Assembly (NCBI RefSeq): GCF_963662255.1
Contig: NC_085059.1
Span: forward strand, 5,489,234 to 5,553,233
Direction of reading: 5' to 3'
DNA from: Cinclus cinclus
Lineage: Eukaryota; Chordata; Aves; Passeriformes; Cinclidae
DNA: 64,000 nt
Of this stretch, positions 10,050-23,556 are shown piece after piece. The notes beneath the pieces are model-generated. The model ran no database searches and was not told the DNA's origin. It saw only the letters and a program-made list of their open reading frames with translations. The first letter of the stretch is position 1. Each line of letters begins with the position of its first letter. The translations under genes and the position numbers were made by a program.

Positions 10050-13000
10050 GACCAGAAAATGTTGTAATCGAGGCAGAAGCTCTTCACAACCAGCTTCACC
10101 CAGCGATTAGAGGTAAGTCCGTCGCGTGCTGCTCATCTCCTTTGCGGTTGTTTCGTTTCTCCTCTTTGTCATCTTCTGCTCCTAATTACCTCCTTCAGAC
10201 CATCTCATGTCTTTCTCTTCTATCACTTCTTTTATATCCTCCTTTCTTGCGCTCCACCCTTCCTGCACCCTGTGAGAGCATCTGTGCCAAACCAGTAAAC
10301 TCGTCTGTCCGTCCATCCTTCCTCTCTGGAATCCTTCCTTCTCGTCCCTCTCCTTACGCACACACACTCTGCTCTTCTCTCCTGTTCTCTCTTTCATCTC
10401 CTTTGTCTCATTAATCAATGTCTTGTTCCACGTGATTACATCACCCTCCCCATGAAGCACCAACACGCCACGGGTAGCAGTTCCCGTTCCTCTCTGCTCT
10501 CGTCTTTCATCTCTCCAGTCAAGGAACAAACTTCCTGCTCACTTCAAGTCTGTGCCGGGCTGACAGAGCGCTCTTGCACCTCAACGTCTGGAAGGAAACC
10601 ACGCTCTGCAGACCCCATCCTCTCAAGGGAGAGAATTCACAGCCCTCTGAAACACTGGCCAAATCCCGAGGTACCCGGACATTACTGCAAACAGACTTCA
10701 CTAAGCACAAACAACCCAGGGCAATCTTTACTCCAGGGATTCAAACACACCACGGCTCAGCAACCAATTCCTCTTGAACGCTGAATAATTACGGAGCAAC
10801 CACAGCTCCAAACACTCTTCATACACCTCGATGAAGAACCATTCTTCAGGCCTCATTTGGCACCTGTATGATGAATGTACCTTTCTGCCTTCATGTTCCA
10901 GGCAGGCCAGCACAGTCAGAAACACACAGCGAGATTGTCCATCCCCAGGGGCATTACAGCCCGTGGAATGCCTCTGTGCAGCCTGATCCACAGGGTAAAG
11001 GCAACAAAGTCATTGTATCTCTGTCGTTTTCTCTGGCAACGCACGCCCGACTCCCAGCACATCCACTCTGAGAAATGGTTTGGGGTCCCTTCTGCATCCG
11101 TGCTTCTGTTATTTGCCCCTACTCTGTCTGGACAAAGAAGACAGAAAGGAGAGGAGGCAGTGGCACACTGCTGATCCAGGAAAGCAATCATAGAATTTCT
11201 GACACTGGAAGGCACCCAGAAGGATCATCCAGCTGAACTCCAAATCCAGGCACGTTTGGTCAATCCAAAATGAAGAATCCATGGCCAAAGACATATCAAG
11301 GTACAACTGTCATTTAGACTCATCTTTAGGGAACAGCAACTTACCTCAAGCATCCCTGCCTCCTCCTTCAGAAAAGATTTACATTCAAGGCAGGGAATTG
11401 GTTCTGAAGTCTGTTTTCCTTCAATGTTATCAGTAATTTCAGGGGAAGAGGAACACGGGGAAATGACCCACATTCTGCAAAAGCCTCTAAATCACTGAAC
11501 AGAGCACAGTGCACTTCAAACACTTGTATCACATGCCAAGTAGGAGAGACCTGGCAAATCCAAGGACATTCTCCCAGCGTCAACCTCAGCTTAGAAGACT
11601 GGAAAATCCATCCCTCATTCTGATGGTCAGCTGCTGGAGACTCTCCTACCTGACAGCGGCCAAAATTCAGCAGTCTGCATTTCATTCGCTGTTACCAACA
11701 CATTGCCAGTACACAATAAAAAAAAAAAAAATCGAGGTTTCTGGTAAAAGGAGAGAAGAAAACTAGAAGATCGCATTCCATCATATCAAAATGCCACGTC
11801 TGGCAACATCTTGATTATGGACAGAATTTTCTCCACTCACTCTCAAGACAAGAGCATGAATGTAAACAAGGTGAGCTTCAGAGAAGGGTAATCGAGCAAG
11901 ACTGAAATTTCAAAAAGCTCCTGTTTAGCTAACACCATATTTTCAAAAGCAAGAGCTCTGAGATGGGTAAGGATGATGTCCTCACATCTGGCAGGAAGGG
12001 CATGGAGAATACCAAGGATAGACAGCACTTCAGAAGGACCTGAGAGGATCCCAGGCATGCAACCCCAAGGAACGGGTGACTTCACAAGGTTCCCCAGTGG
12101 AATCCTCCACCCCAAGCTCTGGGAAATCAATCTCCAGCTGAGCAGCTGGAGCTTTCTTGCCCAATGACAGAGCTTGTGCCACACAGCATCTCCAGTTCCT
12201 CCCTACAGAAACTTCCCCACTCAGAGTCACCCTCTCCATGATGGAGGGCCCAAGCAATACTCCATGCCACTCGGAGGATTGCAGCTGCAGCAGCCAAACT
12301 GCCCCACCACAACAGCTTGGCCCAGCAATAAAACCCACTCTGAGCACGATCCAGGCCTTCACACATCCCACCCTTCCTTCACAATTGGCACAAACAACTT
12401 ATGAAGGGATGCAAAACCACAGAACTTCTGCCAGGCCCTGTGAAATTCACACTAAATGCTCTGTGCTTTTTCAGCAGTCTCAGATGGAAATGATGTGTTC
12501 TCACCACAGAAGCACACATGAGAGATGTTTAAAATTCTGGGATCAGAGTGACACCTCTGATCCCGGTGCAGATTGATTTGGTTTTGAGAGAACCACACCA
12601 AATGCTGAAGCACAAGCATGGTCACAGTATCCACTGTAGGGGAGAATTTCTACAATGATATCAGGGCTGCTCTGGAAGGTTTGCTGTGGTTGTGCAGGCA
12701 TCACGGTTGAGCATGACCAGGGCTTGATCACCCCATTTCTAAAGAGGCTGATCATCCAAATGCTCAGGTCAGAGAAATGTGGCACACACAGATTATACCC
12801 TCCTCCTCAGCACATCCTCCTTCAAATCCCACTTGACAAAGAGAGAGGAACAGTCAAATTCATATCAAGAGATGAGGAAATTGCTATCGATGTGCATCCC
12901 TACACAGGAACTGCAGCAAGCTCAAGTCCTACCCTCCCACATTGCATTTCTCAACATAAGGAGTTTCTCATTGAACAAAATTCAGTATCGCATTTCCTCT

Positions 13001-14087
13001 TTCCATCACATATTGTACAGTAATGATGTAACAGCACAAATTACTTCCTGTGGAGGGAGATCTTCATCACCCCAAAGGACTCTGTGGCCATTTCAATAGC
13101 ACACAGCACCTCAAGTTCCACAAAGCCTCCAACCGGAGAACCTTAGAGCCTTGCAAAGGATCTCACACAGAAGCACTCTGTGCCCATCCTGTCTCAGTTC
13201 TCTCTAGGCATCCTCCAATCATCAGTTCTAAAGACAAGCACATTATCACTCAATCCTGTTTTAAGACATGACCCATGGCCTTCCCAATGAATCCCACCTT
13301 CCCTGGGCAACTCTTTTCTCTGCTCAAAGTCACATAAAAAAACCTAAAAGCATGTGCCTTATTGCGCCAATGCCACAATTACTTCAATAAACACGCTGCA
13401 GTTTCCTTCTTGTAAAGGATGGAAAAAAATACAAGGAAATATGCAAGTAGAACTCCATACTACCTTTCCCTCTTTCTTAATGAGCCAGATGATAAAACCG
13501 AAATGCAGAATAGATGTTTCCTCAAAGAGCCAAATACGTGAAGTCTCAAGTGTAATTTTTCAGTCACACCTCTTACAAGGAAAATAAAACAGGACAGTTA
13601 CCAAAAATAATCCAGGCCTAATACTAACGTGGTCTGCAGTCAGCAAAAGCATTAAGTCAATGCAATGGGACTGGGGGATTGTTACCACCACATCGTGTTT
13701 TGTATTCGTTCACCAAGCTCACACCGAAACCCTACACGCAATGAAGTAAGAAAGTTGCCTGCAAAGCTGTAACCTTGGGCACCTCTCACAGAAACCGGCA
13801 GTGATTTCATTCGAGGGTACAACTCCTGCCCAGCGAGGCGACACTCAGTTGTGGATGGTAAATGCTCTGCCGTCCATAATAGCTTATTGCTGCTTCCACA
13901 AAACAACAAATTGCGAAATCGCGGGAGTACATAGAGGTAGATGGAAATGTCGCTCTAATACCCCTAAACGCTCGCTCCTCTGAGACTGAGAGGGCAGAGC
14001 CTCGCTACATGGAGGAGTTACCCTGGGGGTGGGAGAAAATCAAGAGAGGAGAAAAGGGCGAGAAATGAGTAAGGCAGTAGCACTGAC
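10050..14087. repeat. Alpha spacer block B (duplicated intergenic unit)
   Basis: This spacer between copies 2 and 3 runs colinear with block A. Similarity is very high up to about 12950, then more diverged with small indels (12955-13660), then high again near 13680-13890. No gene is seen. Its left part matches block E better than block A does. Confidence 0.9.
11186..11241. mobile_element. CR1-like fragment in spacer B
   Basis: Same fragment as at 4065-4122, at the same relative position, so it was inserted before the spacers were duplicated. Confidence 0.4.
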
Positions 14088-14807
14088 CGTGTCGAGGAGA
14101 GCGGAGGGCTCCGGCTGCGTGTCCTTGGCCGCGGCGCCGGGCGGCGGCGGAGGGAAATTGGGGCTGAAAACCATGAGGTCGCTCTTGGCCGCGCCGTCCG
14201 CCACGCACAGGCTGCGGCTGTGGCGCTGCGAGTACGACCAGCTGCCCACTTCGCTGGCGCACACCAGCGTCGTGGGCCCGGGCCCCGAGAGCACGGCCGC
14301 CCGCGGCGCCCAGCGCGACGCCCCGTACAGCACCAGGGCCAGCAGGAACAGGCTGGACACGGCGCAGATCGCCACCACCAGCCACACGTTGGTCGCCGCG
14401 CTGGCCGCGCCGGCGCCGAGCTCCACGCCCGACGCCGACCGCGACCCCGACGCCGACCAGGACGACGAGGACGAGGAGGAGGAGAGCGACGATCCCGGGC
14501 CCGCGGCCAGCGCCGCCTCGGCCGCCTCGAGCAGCGACACGCTGAGCGTGGCCGTGGCCGAGCGCGCCGGCTCGCCGTGGTCGCGCACGACGATCAGCAG
14601 CCTCTGGCGAGGGCCGTCCGCCTCGTCCAGCGGCCGCGCCGTGCTCACCTCGCCGCTGTAGAGCCCCACGCGGAACGGGCCCTTGCCCCGCGGCTCCCAC
14701 AGCTCGTAGCGCAGCCACGCGTTGTAGCCCGAGTCGGCGTCCACGGCGCGGATCTTCGCCACCACCTGGCCCGCCGGCGCCCCCCACGCCGCCCACGCCC
14801 ACAGCGT

Positions 14808-14848
<41 letters not shown>

Positions 14849-16637
14849 GCCCCGAGGACGCCTCGGCCGCCACGGCGCCCGCCTCCGCCGCCGAGCCCGC
14901 GGGCGGCAGCAGCAGCGCCGGCGCGTTGTCGTTCTCGTCCAGCACGAAGAGCTGCACCGTGGCGTTGCCGCACAGCGGCGGCTCCCCCGCGTCCACCGCG
15001 CGCACCTCGAACTGCAGCACCTGCAGCTCCTCGTAGTCCAAGGGCTGCAGCGCCCACAGCCGCCCGCTCTCCGCGTCCACCGACACGTAGCTCGACGCCG
15101 CACGCCACCCGCCGCCCACGGCCCCCGACGACCACGACGGAGCCGCGGCCCCGCCGCCCACGCCGCCCTCCCACACCGAGTAGCTCACGCGCCCGTTGCC
15201 CGCCTCGTCCGGGTCCCGCGCCCACAGCCGCGCCAGCTCCGCGCCCGCCGCGTTGTTCTCCCGCGCCAGCACCGTGTACACGGCCTGCGAGAACGCGGGC
15301 GCGTTGTCGTTCACGTCCGACACCGGCACCCGCAGCCCGCGGCTGGCGCGCAGCGCCGGCGCCCCGCCGTCCTCCGCACGCACCTCCACCTCGTACTCCG
15401 ACACCCGCTCCCGGTCCAGCGCCTCGCGCAGCACCAGCGAGTACGAGCCCGCGAACGTCGCCTCCAGACCGAACGGCGACGCCGGCCACACCCAGCACCG
15501 CACGCGCCCGTTCGCCCCCGAGTCTCGGTCCGACACGCTCAGCAGGGCCACCACCGTCCCCACCGACGCGTCCTCCGACACCGGCACCGACAGCGACGTC
15601 ACCCACACCTCCGGCGCGTTGTCGTTCACGTCCAGCACCTCCAGCTCAACGCTGCAATGACTGGAGAGTGGAGGCGTCCCTTCGTCTCTCGCCTCAATAC
15701 GAAAATCATATACACTGACTTCTTCGAAGTCCAGGGCTGCGGTGAGATGAATCTCCCCTGTCTCTGGATTGACGAAAATCACATCTCTTGCACTCGGGGG
15801 AATGAAGCTGGTCGCGGTAAAGGTCACTTCGCTATTACTTCCCAAATCCGCATCACTAGCGTTCACCCGCGTTACCAGCGTCCCCACCGCAGCACTCTCC
15901 GGCAGCTGCACTTTGTACACGGACTGGTTGAACTGGGGCGCGTTGTCGTTCGCATCCAGCACCGAGATCAGCAGCTCCATTGTCCCTGTCAGAGACGGCC
16001 GGCCCCCGTCACTCGCCGTCAACACCAACCGGTGCACGGAAGTCGTCTCCCGGTCCAGAGGTTTCGTTAAAACAAGTTCGGGGATAAGATTTCGCTCATT
16101 CGATTTTTGTAAATCCAGAGAGAAGTGCTCGTTGGGGCTGAGTGTGTAGGAGAGCTGCGCATTCTCTCCGACATCCGCATCCGACGCGCCCTCCAGCGGG
16201 AAACGAGACCCCGGCACAGACAATTCCGCGATGCTGAGGTTTTTTCGGGCGGCGGGGAAGGCGGGGGCATTGTCGTTGATGTCGGTGACCTCCAGCTGCA
16301 CATGGAAGACGCGCAGCGGCCGCTCCAGCAGCACCTCCAGGCGCAGCGCGCACGGCGCGCTCTTGCCGCACAGCTCCTCCCGGTCGAGCCGCGAGCTCAC
16401 CAGCAGCGCGCCGCTCGCCCCGCTCACCTCCACGCTCGCCCGCCGGCCCTGCGCCACCAGCCGCAGCCGCCGCGCCTCCGCCTCGCCCGCCTCCAGCCCC
16501 AGGTCCTGCGCCAGACGGCCCACCACCGTGCCGGCCTTGGCTTCCTCCGGCACCGAGTACCGCACCTGCCCGCCCGCCAGCGCCCAGGCCGCCTGCAGCA
16601 CCAGCACCCGCAGCACCGCACCACAACGCTCGCCCAT
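14088..16637 (-). CDS. PCDHA: Protocadherin alpha variable exon, copy 3
   Basis: The exon encodes 850 residues from ATG 16637-16635 to ACG|GTCAGT at 14088/14087. Domain order matches copy 2. It is the most divergent copy at the end of EC3: SSHCSVELEVLDVN replaces SGHCKVVLEVLDVN, so the private tract extends to about 15650. EC2 has SLDLQKSNERNLIPELVL and the variant PLDRETTSVHRL. EC3 has TSFIPPSARDVIFVNPETGE. From EC4 onward the sequence is essentially that of the other copies, including six GAG/CCC-type Gly-Ser hexamers in EC6. The reading frame remains open for 138 codons above the chosen ATG, but that leader is GC-rich untranslated-type sequence shared by all copies. Confidence 0.95.
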
Positions 16638-17074
16638 CCCTGCACGCACCGCCGCCGCTGCTCTCGCTCCACCCGCCGCCGCCGCCGCTGCGGCTCTGGC
16701 TGCCGGCCCCGGCACGGGCCCCGCACGGCTCCCCGCCGCCGCCCGGACGCACCGGCTCTGCTGCCCGGCCCGCGCCGCCCCCCCGCGCTCACAGCCGGGC
16801 TCTCCGCCGCACCGGGGCGGAGCCGCCCACACGCCGTTCCTGAGCCTGCAGCGACACCGTGCGCTGCTCCGCCGCCCGACACACTTGGCCAGAGCGGCCG
16901 CCCATCTCTTCCTGACTGTCTGCCGACCCCGCTCGTCTTTCATTCTATTCTTTGTACTTTTGGTTATTTTGCTCTCCTCATTTATCTCGCCTGATAACTC
17001 GCAAGTCAGTTCCGGCTCCCAAGTGCTGAGGAAACAAGTCGAATCCTCCAACTCTGCTTCCGTAGCATCAGCGG
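16638..17074 (-). promoter_or_regulatory. Leader and candidate promoter of alpha copy 3
   Basis: The shared leader ends near 16877, where the sequence departs from the other copies. The candidate box on the minus strand is GTCCGCCGCTGATGCTAC, with the CGCT core at 17073-17070, about 435 bp above the ATG. The GGCGCC block is degraded to GGGAGCCGGAAC. Confidence 0.45.
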
Positions 17075-20000
17075 CGGACCGCCGAGTATTCTAATCGAGG
17101 CGGATATTTTTGGGATCCAGCTCCGCCCACTGATTAGAGTTAAGGCCGGTGGGCACTTGTCCTTTGCTGTTCCTTTCTTCCCTCTCGTTGTCATCTTTCA
17201 TCCTTAGTAACCTCTTTGCGTCATTCCTTTATAGCATTTGCTTTTTCTTTTACTTTCTCTTCTCTCAATACTTTAATATCCTTTCTTTCTTACCCTCCTC
17301 CCTTTATGTTTACAGCAATCGCATCTGAGACATACCGGTAAACTCGTTTTTAGTTCTTTCGTTCCTTCCTCTTCTCCTTTTCCTCCTTTCTGTGCATACA
17401 ACATCATATGGCAGAGATGAGATCTCCTACATAAGAACAGAATCCACAACAGTCAAGCCCTCAAACACTTGTGCGTGTGTGGCTAGTACAAAGAGTCCCA
17501 ATCTTCCAAGAATACTGAAAAAGCAACCACAGCTTCCAAGTGCTCTTCCTATGTCTCAGTGAAGAGCTGTTCTTCAGCCTCATCTTCCACTTGTATAATC
17601 AATGTCAAGCTCTTGCTTCCCCATTGAGGCAGGCTTGCACTGTCACAATAGCACACCGAGAACCTCGGTGTCCGGGGGCATGAGTCCCCACCAAACGCCT
17701 CGCTTTCATCAGCATGAGCAACCTGACATGCAGCCAGACTGCAGCCATGAAGGTAACACCACGACATTCTCGCTAAGGACATCCCCTTGACTCCCAATGC
17801 AGCAACTCCACGAAATGGACTGTGGTCCTTCCTCCAGCCCTGCTGGCTGCCACCCACTCACGCTGTGCCTGCAAGCAGCAGGAAAAGAACAAGCGCAGAC
17901 AGTGGTGCCGGGCTCATCCAGGAGGATCAACATTTGGTCAATCCAACAGAAAGATGCCACAACTGAAAAGAAGTCAAACTACATCAATCCTTCAGATTCA
18001 TCCGCTTTACGTGCAAGTGACTTACCTGCAGCATCATTGATTTGTTCTTCAGAAAATCAAATATTTTGAGAACAAGAGTATTGATTTGAAATTATATTTT
18101 CAGTTAACATGATCCGTTTTTCTGGGCAAGCCGGACAGAGAAAAAATGTTTCTGTTTTTTTCTGCACAAACTGGACAGTGTTCAATGTCTCTTATGTGCT
18201 TCTATCGCAGGAGAAGCAAGGCAGAACGCTTAAAACCTAAGGACATTCTCTCAAAGTGAAACTCAGCGGAGAAGATCACAGTACACATCCCACACACTGG
18301 TGGAAAATGTTCTAAACCTGACATTTGACAGTGTAAAATTCAGCAGTCTGCATCTTATCCAATTTTACCAACACCATGCATATATCAGAGAAACTAAACA
18401 AAACACAAGGATGGGCAGGGTCAAAGAAAGGAGAGAAAGAATCCCTGAAGATCCCATTCTTCCCCTTCTTTCCCTTCCCAGAGCAGAGGTAACCAAGGAG
18501 AGGTTCAGAGTTGGGTCAGCATCATCATCCAAAGTTTGAAAAGCTTCTCTTTGTGCAACAACATTCCAAATCAAAAGCAACTAATTGAAGGCAAGCATGG
18601 CAGATATGCTCCAAACAGCAATACCATGAAGAACAACAGCACCATAACATCTGCAGAACTTCTGGAGATCCTGACAGCATCCCAGGCAAGCAGCATTGTG
18701 CCCTGGGACACTTCCAGAGGTTTTCTACAGAAATCCTTCATCTCTTGCCATGGGAGTGGCATCTCCATATCTAAGGAAATGTTCTCGACTTTTTGCCCAG
18801 TGATGCAAACCATATTCTAGCCACGTTCTCTATTCCCATCAGTCCACAATATCCTCTATATATGGTCACTCTCCCTGCGATGCACTTCCAGGTGCTACTC
18901 AGTGCCACTTGCAGGACCGCTGCCAGAATACTCAGACACTGCTCCAGCTGTAAACTCCCCTCTGAGCAGGACCCAGGCCTTTGCATACCCTCATCTTCCC
19001 TCATCATCGGCACCAGGAGCATACAGAGGCCTGCACAGCCTCCCACTGTCTAGCAAACAGATTTCCCAGCTTTTTGAACTTCACCTGGAATGCTTCAGCC
19101 TTTTCAGCAACCTCATATGGAAATATAACCGAGTTGTACATGGAGTTGTACTTTGGAGCTCTTTGAGATTCTGCCATTAGAGCTCTGAGCTCTGATCCCA
19201 GTCCACACGGGTTTTATTACTCAAGAGAACCAAACCAAATGCCTATACACAATAGCAACAATGATATCAAATGGGTGGGAGAATTTCCACCGGAGAACAC
19301 CAGGGCTGTGCTGCTGTGTAGGGTTTGACGTGTACGTACACATAGCTCAACACCATCCCACCCATAATCTCAACAAGACAACATCCCACCGCTCATGTGG
19401 CCACCGTTGCAGGCTAAAACTAGGAGAAGTTCCCTGGGGCTGTTGAGTCCCGGGGGCAGGAGATGGCACTTCGCAGCGTTTCATCACGGACAGCTGGATT
19501 TGGGCTTTCTGGCCTCTCCTGAACCCTCAGGAGGCTTTTGAAACAATGTGGCACTCCAGGAAAATTTTGCAATAACACCAAACAGGCCAGTGTCCTTCAA
19601 GCTACTTCTCAGGCCGGTAACACAAATCCTCAACCAGGGCAACATGAGCAGCAGAAAAAAGAAATTATCTCTTTGTAACACTTAGCTCAGGACACACTCT
19701 CTCCCCTTTGTAACACTCACCTCACAGCAAATTCCTCTGCCCGCAACCTTATGCTATTAAGCAAAGCAAGAAGATACAACCAAAAAGGAACATAGCAGAA
19801 GTTCCCACTGCTTTCCCTACTTTCTTAATGACTCCGGTTAGGAAACCAAAATGGGAATTTATCCCCTGAAGTTCCAGTTGCCATCTTGCATCAAATCCCT
19901 TGCAAAGGAAACAGAAGTGAGAAAGATTTCGAAAATAAAACAGACTAACAATTAGAAAGTTCGCAGATAGAAAGGGAACTGAACAGATACGTAGTGTCTG

Positions 20001-20384
20001 GGGGACAGAAATCATCACAGCCTGAGTGTCCTTGCATCCGATCAAGCAAGATCGGGTGAAAACGCTAGAAAGCAGAAAGCAAAAGCATTGTCTTCAAAAC
20101 TGATACCTCCGGACATCTCTTAGGGCTACAAAAGTAATTTCGTTCAAAGGGAAAAACACACACCCAGAACAGGAAACCTCTGCTACGCACCCCAACTAAT
20201 CCGAGAGACCATAATACATTAATTTCCCACACGCGGCAGATGGAAAGGCGCCATTGTTATCCCTAAGCACCCACTGAGTACCCAGCGTCCCTAAGCAATG
20301 GGAACGGAGCCCGCCTGCAAACGGCAAGAACCCAGAGGGTGGATGAGGAGGAGCAGAGAAGGGAACGAAGGAAGCAGCACTGAC
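17075..20384. other. Alpha spacer block C (diverged relative of A/B/E)
   Basis: No gene is seen. Recognisable but diverged matches to blocks A/B/E remain, for example around 17520-17720 (tail of the 'cagtgaagagctgttcttcagcctcat' region) and 17930-17960 (TTTGGTCAATCCAA). This indicates that whole gene-plus-spacer units were duplicated long ago. Confidence 0.6.
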
Positions 20385-21104
20385 CGTGTCGAGGAGAGCG
20401 GAGGGCTCCGGCTGCGTGTCCTTGGCCGCGGCGCCGGGCGGCGGCGGAGGGAAATTGGGGCTGAAAACCATGAGGTCGCTCTTGGCCGCGCCGTCCGCCA
20501 CGCACAGGCTGCGGCTGTGGCGCTGCGAGTACGACCAGCTGCCCACTTCGCTGGCGCACACCAGCGTCGTGGGCCCGGGCCCCGAGAGCACGGCCGCCCG
20601 CGGCGCCCAGCGCGACGCCCCGTACAGCACCAGGGCCAGCAGGAACAGGCTGGACACGGCGCAGATCGCCACCACCAGCCACACGTTGGTCGCCGCGCTG
20701 GCCGCGCCGGCGCCGAGCTCCACGCCCGACGCCGACCGCGACCCCGACGCCGACCAGGACGACGAGGACGAGGAGGAGGAGAGCGACGATCCCGGGCCCG
20801 CGGCCAGCGCCGCCTCGGCCGCCTCGAGCAGCGACACGCTGAGCGTGGCCGTGGCCGAGCGCGCCGGCTCGCCGTGGTCGCGCACGACGATCAGCAGCCT
20901 CTGGCGAGGGCCGTCCGCCTCGTCCAGCGGCCGCGCCGTGCTCACCTCGCCGCTGTAGAGCCCCACGCGGAACGGGCCCTTGCCCCGCGGCTCCCACAGC
21001 TCGTAGCGCAGCCACGCGTTGTAGCCCGAGTCGGCGTCCACGGCGCGGATCTTCGCCACCACCTGGCCCGCCGGCGCCCCCCACGCCGCCCACGCCCACA
21101 GCGT

Positions 21105-21139
<35 letters not shown>

Positions 21140-22928
21140 GCCCCGAGGACGCCTCGGCCGCCACGGCGCCCGCCTCCGCCGCCGAGCCCGCGGGCGGCAG
21201 CAGCAGCGCCGGCGCGTTGTCGTTCTCGTCCAGCACGAAGAGCTGCACCGTGGCGTTGCCGCACAGCGGCGGCTCCCCCGCGTCCACCGCGCGCACCTCG
21301 AACTGCAGCACCTGCAGCTCCTCGTAGTCCAAGGGCTGCAGCGCCCACAGCCGCCCGCTCTCCGCGTCCACCGACACGTAGCTCGACGCCGCACGCCACC
21401 CGCCGCCCACGGCCCCCGACGACCACGACGGAGCCGCGGCCCCGCCGCCCACGCCGCCCTCCCACACCGAGTAGCTCACGCGCCCGTTGCCCGCCTCGTC
21501 CGGGTCCCGCGCCCACAGCCGCGCCAGCTCCGCGCCCGCCGCGTTGTTCTCCCGCGCCAGCACCGTGTACACGGCCTGCGAGAACGCGGGCGCGTTGTCG
21601 TTCACGTCCGACACCGGCACCCGCAGCCCGCGGCTGGCGCGCAGCGCCGGCGCCCCGCCGTCCTCCGCACGCACCTCCACCTCGTACTCCGACACCCGCT
21701 CCCGGTCCAGCGCCTCGCGCAGCACCAGCGAGTACGAGCCCGCGAACGTCGCCTCCAGACCGAACGGCGACGCCGGCCACACCCAGCACCGCACGCGCCC
21801 GTTCGCCCCCGAGTCTCGGTCCGACACGCTCAGCAGGGCCACCACCGTCCCCACCGACGCGTCCTCCGACACCGGCACCGACAGCGACGTCACCCACACC
21901 TCCGGCGCGTTGTCGTTCACGTCCAGCACCTCCAGCACCACCTTGCAGTGACCTGACAGCGGTGGAATCCCTCGGTCTCTCGCTTCAATACGGAAATCAA
22001 ACACATTGACCTCCTCGAAGTCTAGAGCGCCGGAGAGATGTATTTCTCCTGTCTTCGAATTGATGGAAATCACATCTCCTGCACTTGGCGGACTGAAATT
22101 CGTCACGGCATAGGTCACCACGCTGTTACTTCCTTCGTCTGCATCAGTAGCGTTGACCCGCGTCACCAGCGTCCCCACGGCAGCGCTCTCTGGCACCTTC
22201 ACTTTATACACGGACTGGTTGAACTGCGGCGCGTTGTCATTTGCGTCCACGACCGAGATCAGCAGCTCCATTGTCCCTGTCAGAGACGGCCGGCCCCCGT
22301 CACTCGCCGTCAACACCAACCGGTGCACGGGAATCGTCTCCCGGTCCAGAGATTTCATTAAAAGGAGTTCGGGTTCAATATTTCGCTCATTAGACTTTTG
22401 CAAATCCAAAGAAAAATGCTCGTTGGGGCTGAGTGTGTAGGAGAGCTGTGCATTCTCTCCGACATCCGCATCCGACGCGCCCTCCAGCGGGAAACGAGAC
22501 CCCGGCACAGAAGATTCCGCGATGCTGAGGTTTTTTCGGGCGGCGGGGAAGGCGGGGGCATTGTCGTTGATGTCGGTGACCTCCAGCTGCACATGGAAGA
22601 CGCGCAGCGGCCGCTCCAGCAGCACCTCCAGGCGCAGCGCGCACGGCGCGCTCTTGCCGCACAGCTCCTCCCGGTCGAGCCGCGAGCTCACGAGCAGCGC
22701 GCCGCTCGCCCCGCTCACCTCCACGCTCGCCCGCCGGCCCTGCGCCACCAGCCGCAGCCGCCGCGCCTCCGCCTCGCCCGCCTCCAGCCCCAGGTCCTGC
22801 GCCAGACGGCCCACCACCGTGCCGGCCTTGGCTTCCTCCGGCACCGAGTACCGCACCTGCCCGCCCGCCAGCGCCCAGGCCGCCTGCAGCACCAGCACCC
22901 GCAGCACCGCACCACAACGCTCGCCCAT
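20385..22928 (-). CDS. PCDHA: Protocadherin alpha variable exon, copy 4
   Basis: The exon encodes 848 residues from ATG 22928-22926 to ACG|GTCAGT at 20385/20384. EC2 is close to copy 3 (SLDLQKSNERNIEPELLLMK), which suggests these neighbours share a more recent EC2 ancestor. EC3 is its own: AVTNFSPPSAGDVISINSK and FEEVNVFDFRIEARDRG. The EC2/EC3 linker reads VVDANDNAP. Homology to the other copies ends about 15 nt beyond the donor, which independently confirms the exon end. The EC6 Gly-Ser run is one hexamer shorter than in copies 2 and 3. The candidate promoter element lies about 625 bp upstream of the ATG, further away than for copies 1-3 and 5. Confidence 0.95.
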
Positions 22929-23556
22929 CCCTGCACGCACCGCCGCCGCTGCTCTCGCTCCACCCGCCGCCGCCGCCGCTGCGGCTCTGGCTGCCGGCCC
23001 CGGCACGGGCCCCGCACGGCTCCCCGCCGCCGCCCGGACGCACCGGCTCTGCTGCCCGGCCCGCGCCGCCCCCCCGCGCTCACAGCCGGGCTCTCCGCCG
23101 CACCGGGGCGGAGCCGCCCACGCGCCGTTCCTGAGCCTGCAGCGACACCGTGCGCTGCTCCGCCGCCTCACGCCATCCGCAACCTCAGCCGCGCTGACTT
23201 TCCCCACCGTGTCTATTTTCTGGTGAGTCTTGTTGTCGTGCTCCTCTTCTTTCCCCTTACATCTTCGTCTTTCTTTCTATGTTAGCCTTTATTTCCTCTT
23301 TCTTCACTTCCTTTTTCGTTTCTCCTTCTTTCTGCATTTTCGGGTTTTTTTGGGTTTGTTTCGATTTCATTTCTTCATTTTCTTTGTACTCTTTTCTCTT
23401 TCTTCCTTGTCTGTCTTCTTTATGGTCCTTGTTATGCCACTCCTCATTCTTTCCACTCCTTTTCCATCTCCTTCCACTCTCCTTTGTTCTTTAGCCGCAC
23501 AGTTCGTCAGTTTTCTCTGGCGCCGCGGACACCATCAACTGCGGCACCATCAGCGC
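22929..23556 (-). promoter_or_regulatory. Leader and candidate promoter of alpha copy 4
   Basis: After the shared leader (to about 23172) there is a CT-rich insertion on the plus strand. Then come CCGCGGCGCCAGAGAA and, 40 bp further up, TAATTAGCGCTGATGG on the minus strand, with the CGCT core at 23555-23552. The 40-bp spacing matches copy 6, whereas copies 1-3 and 5 have about 60 bp. Confidence 0.5.
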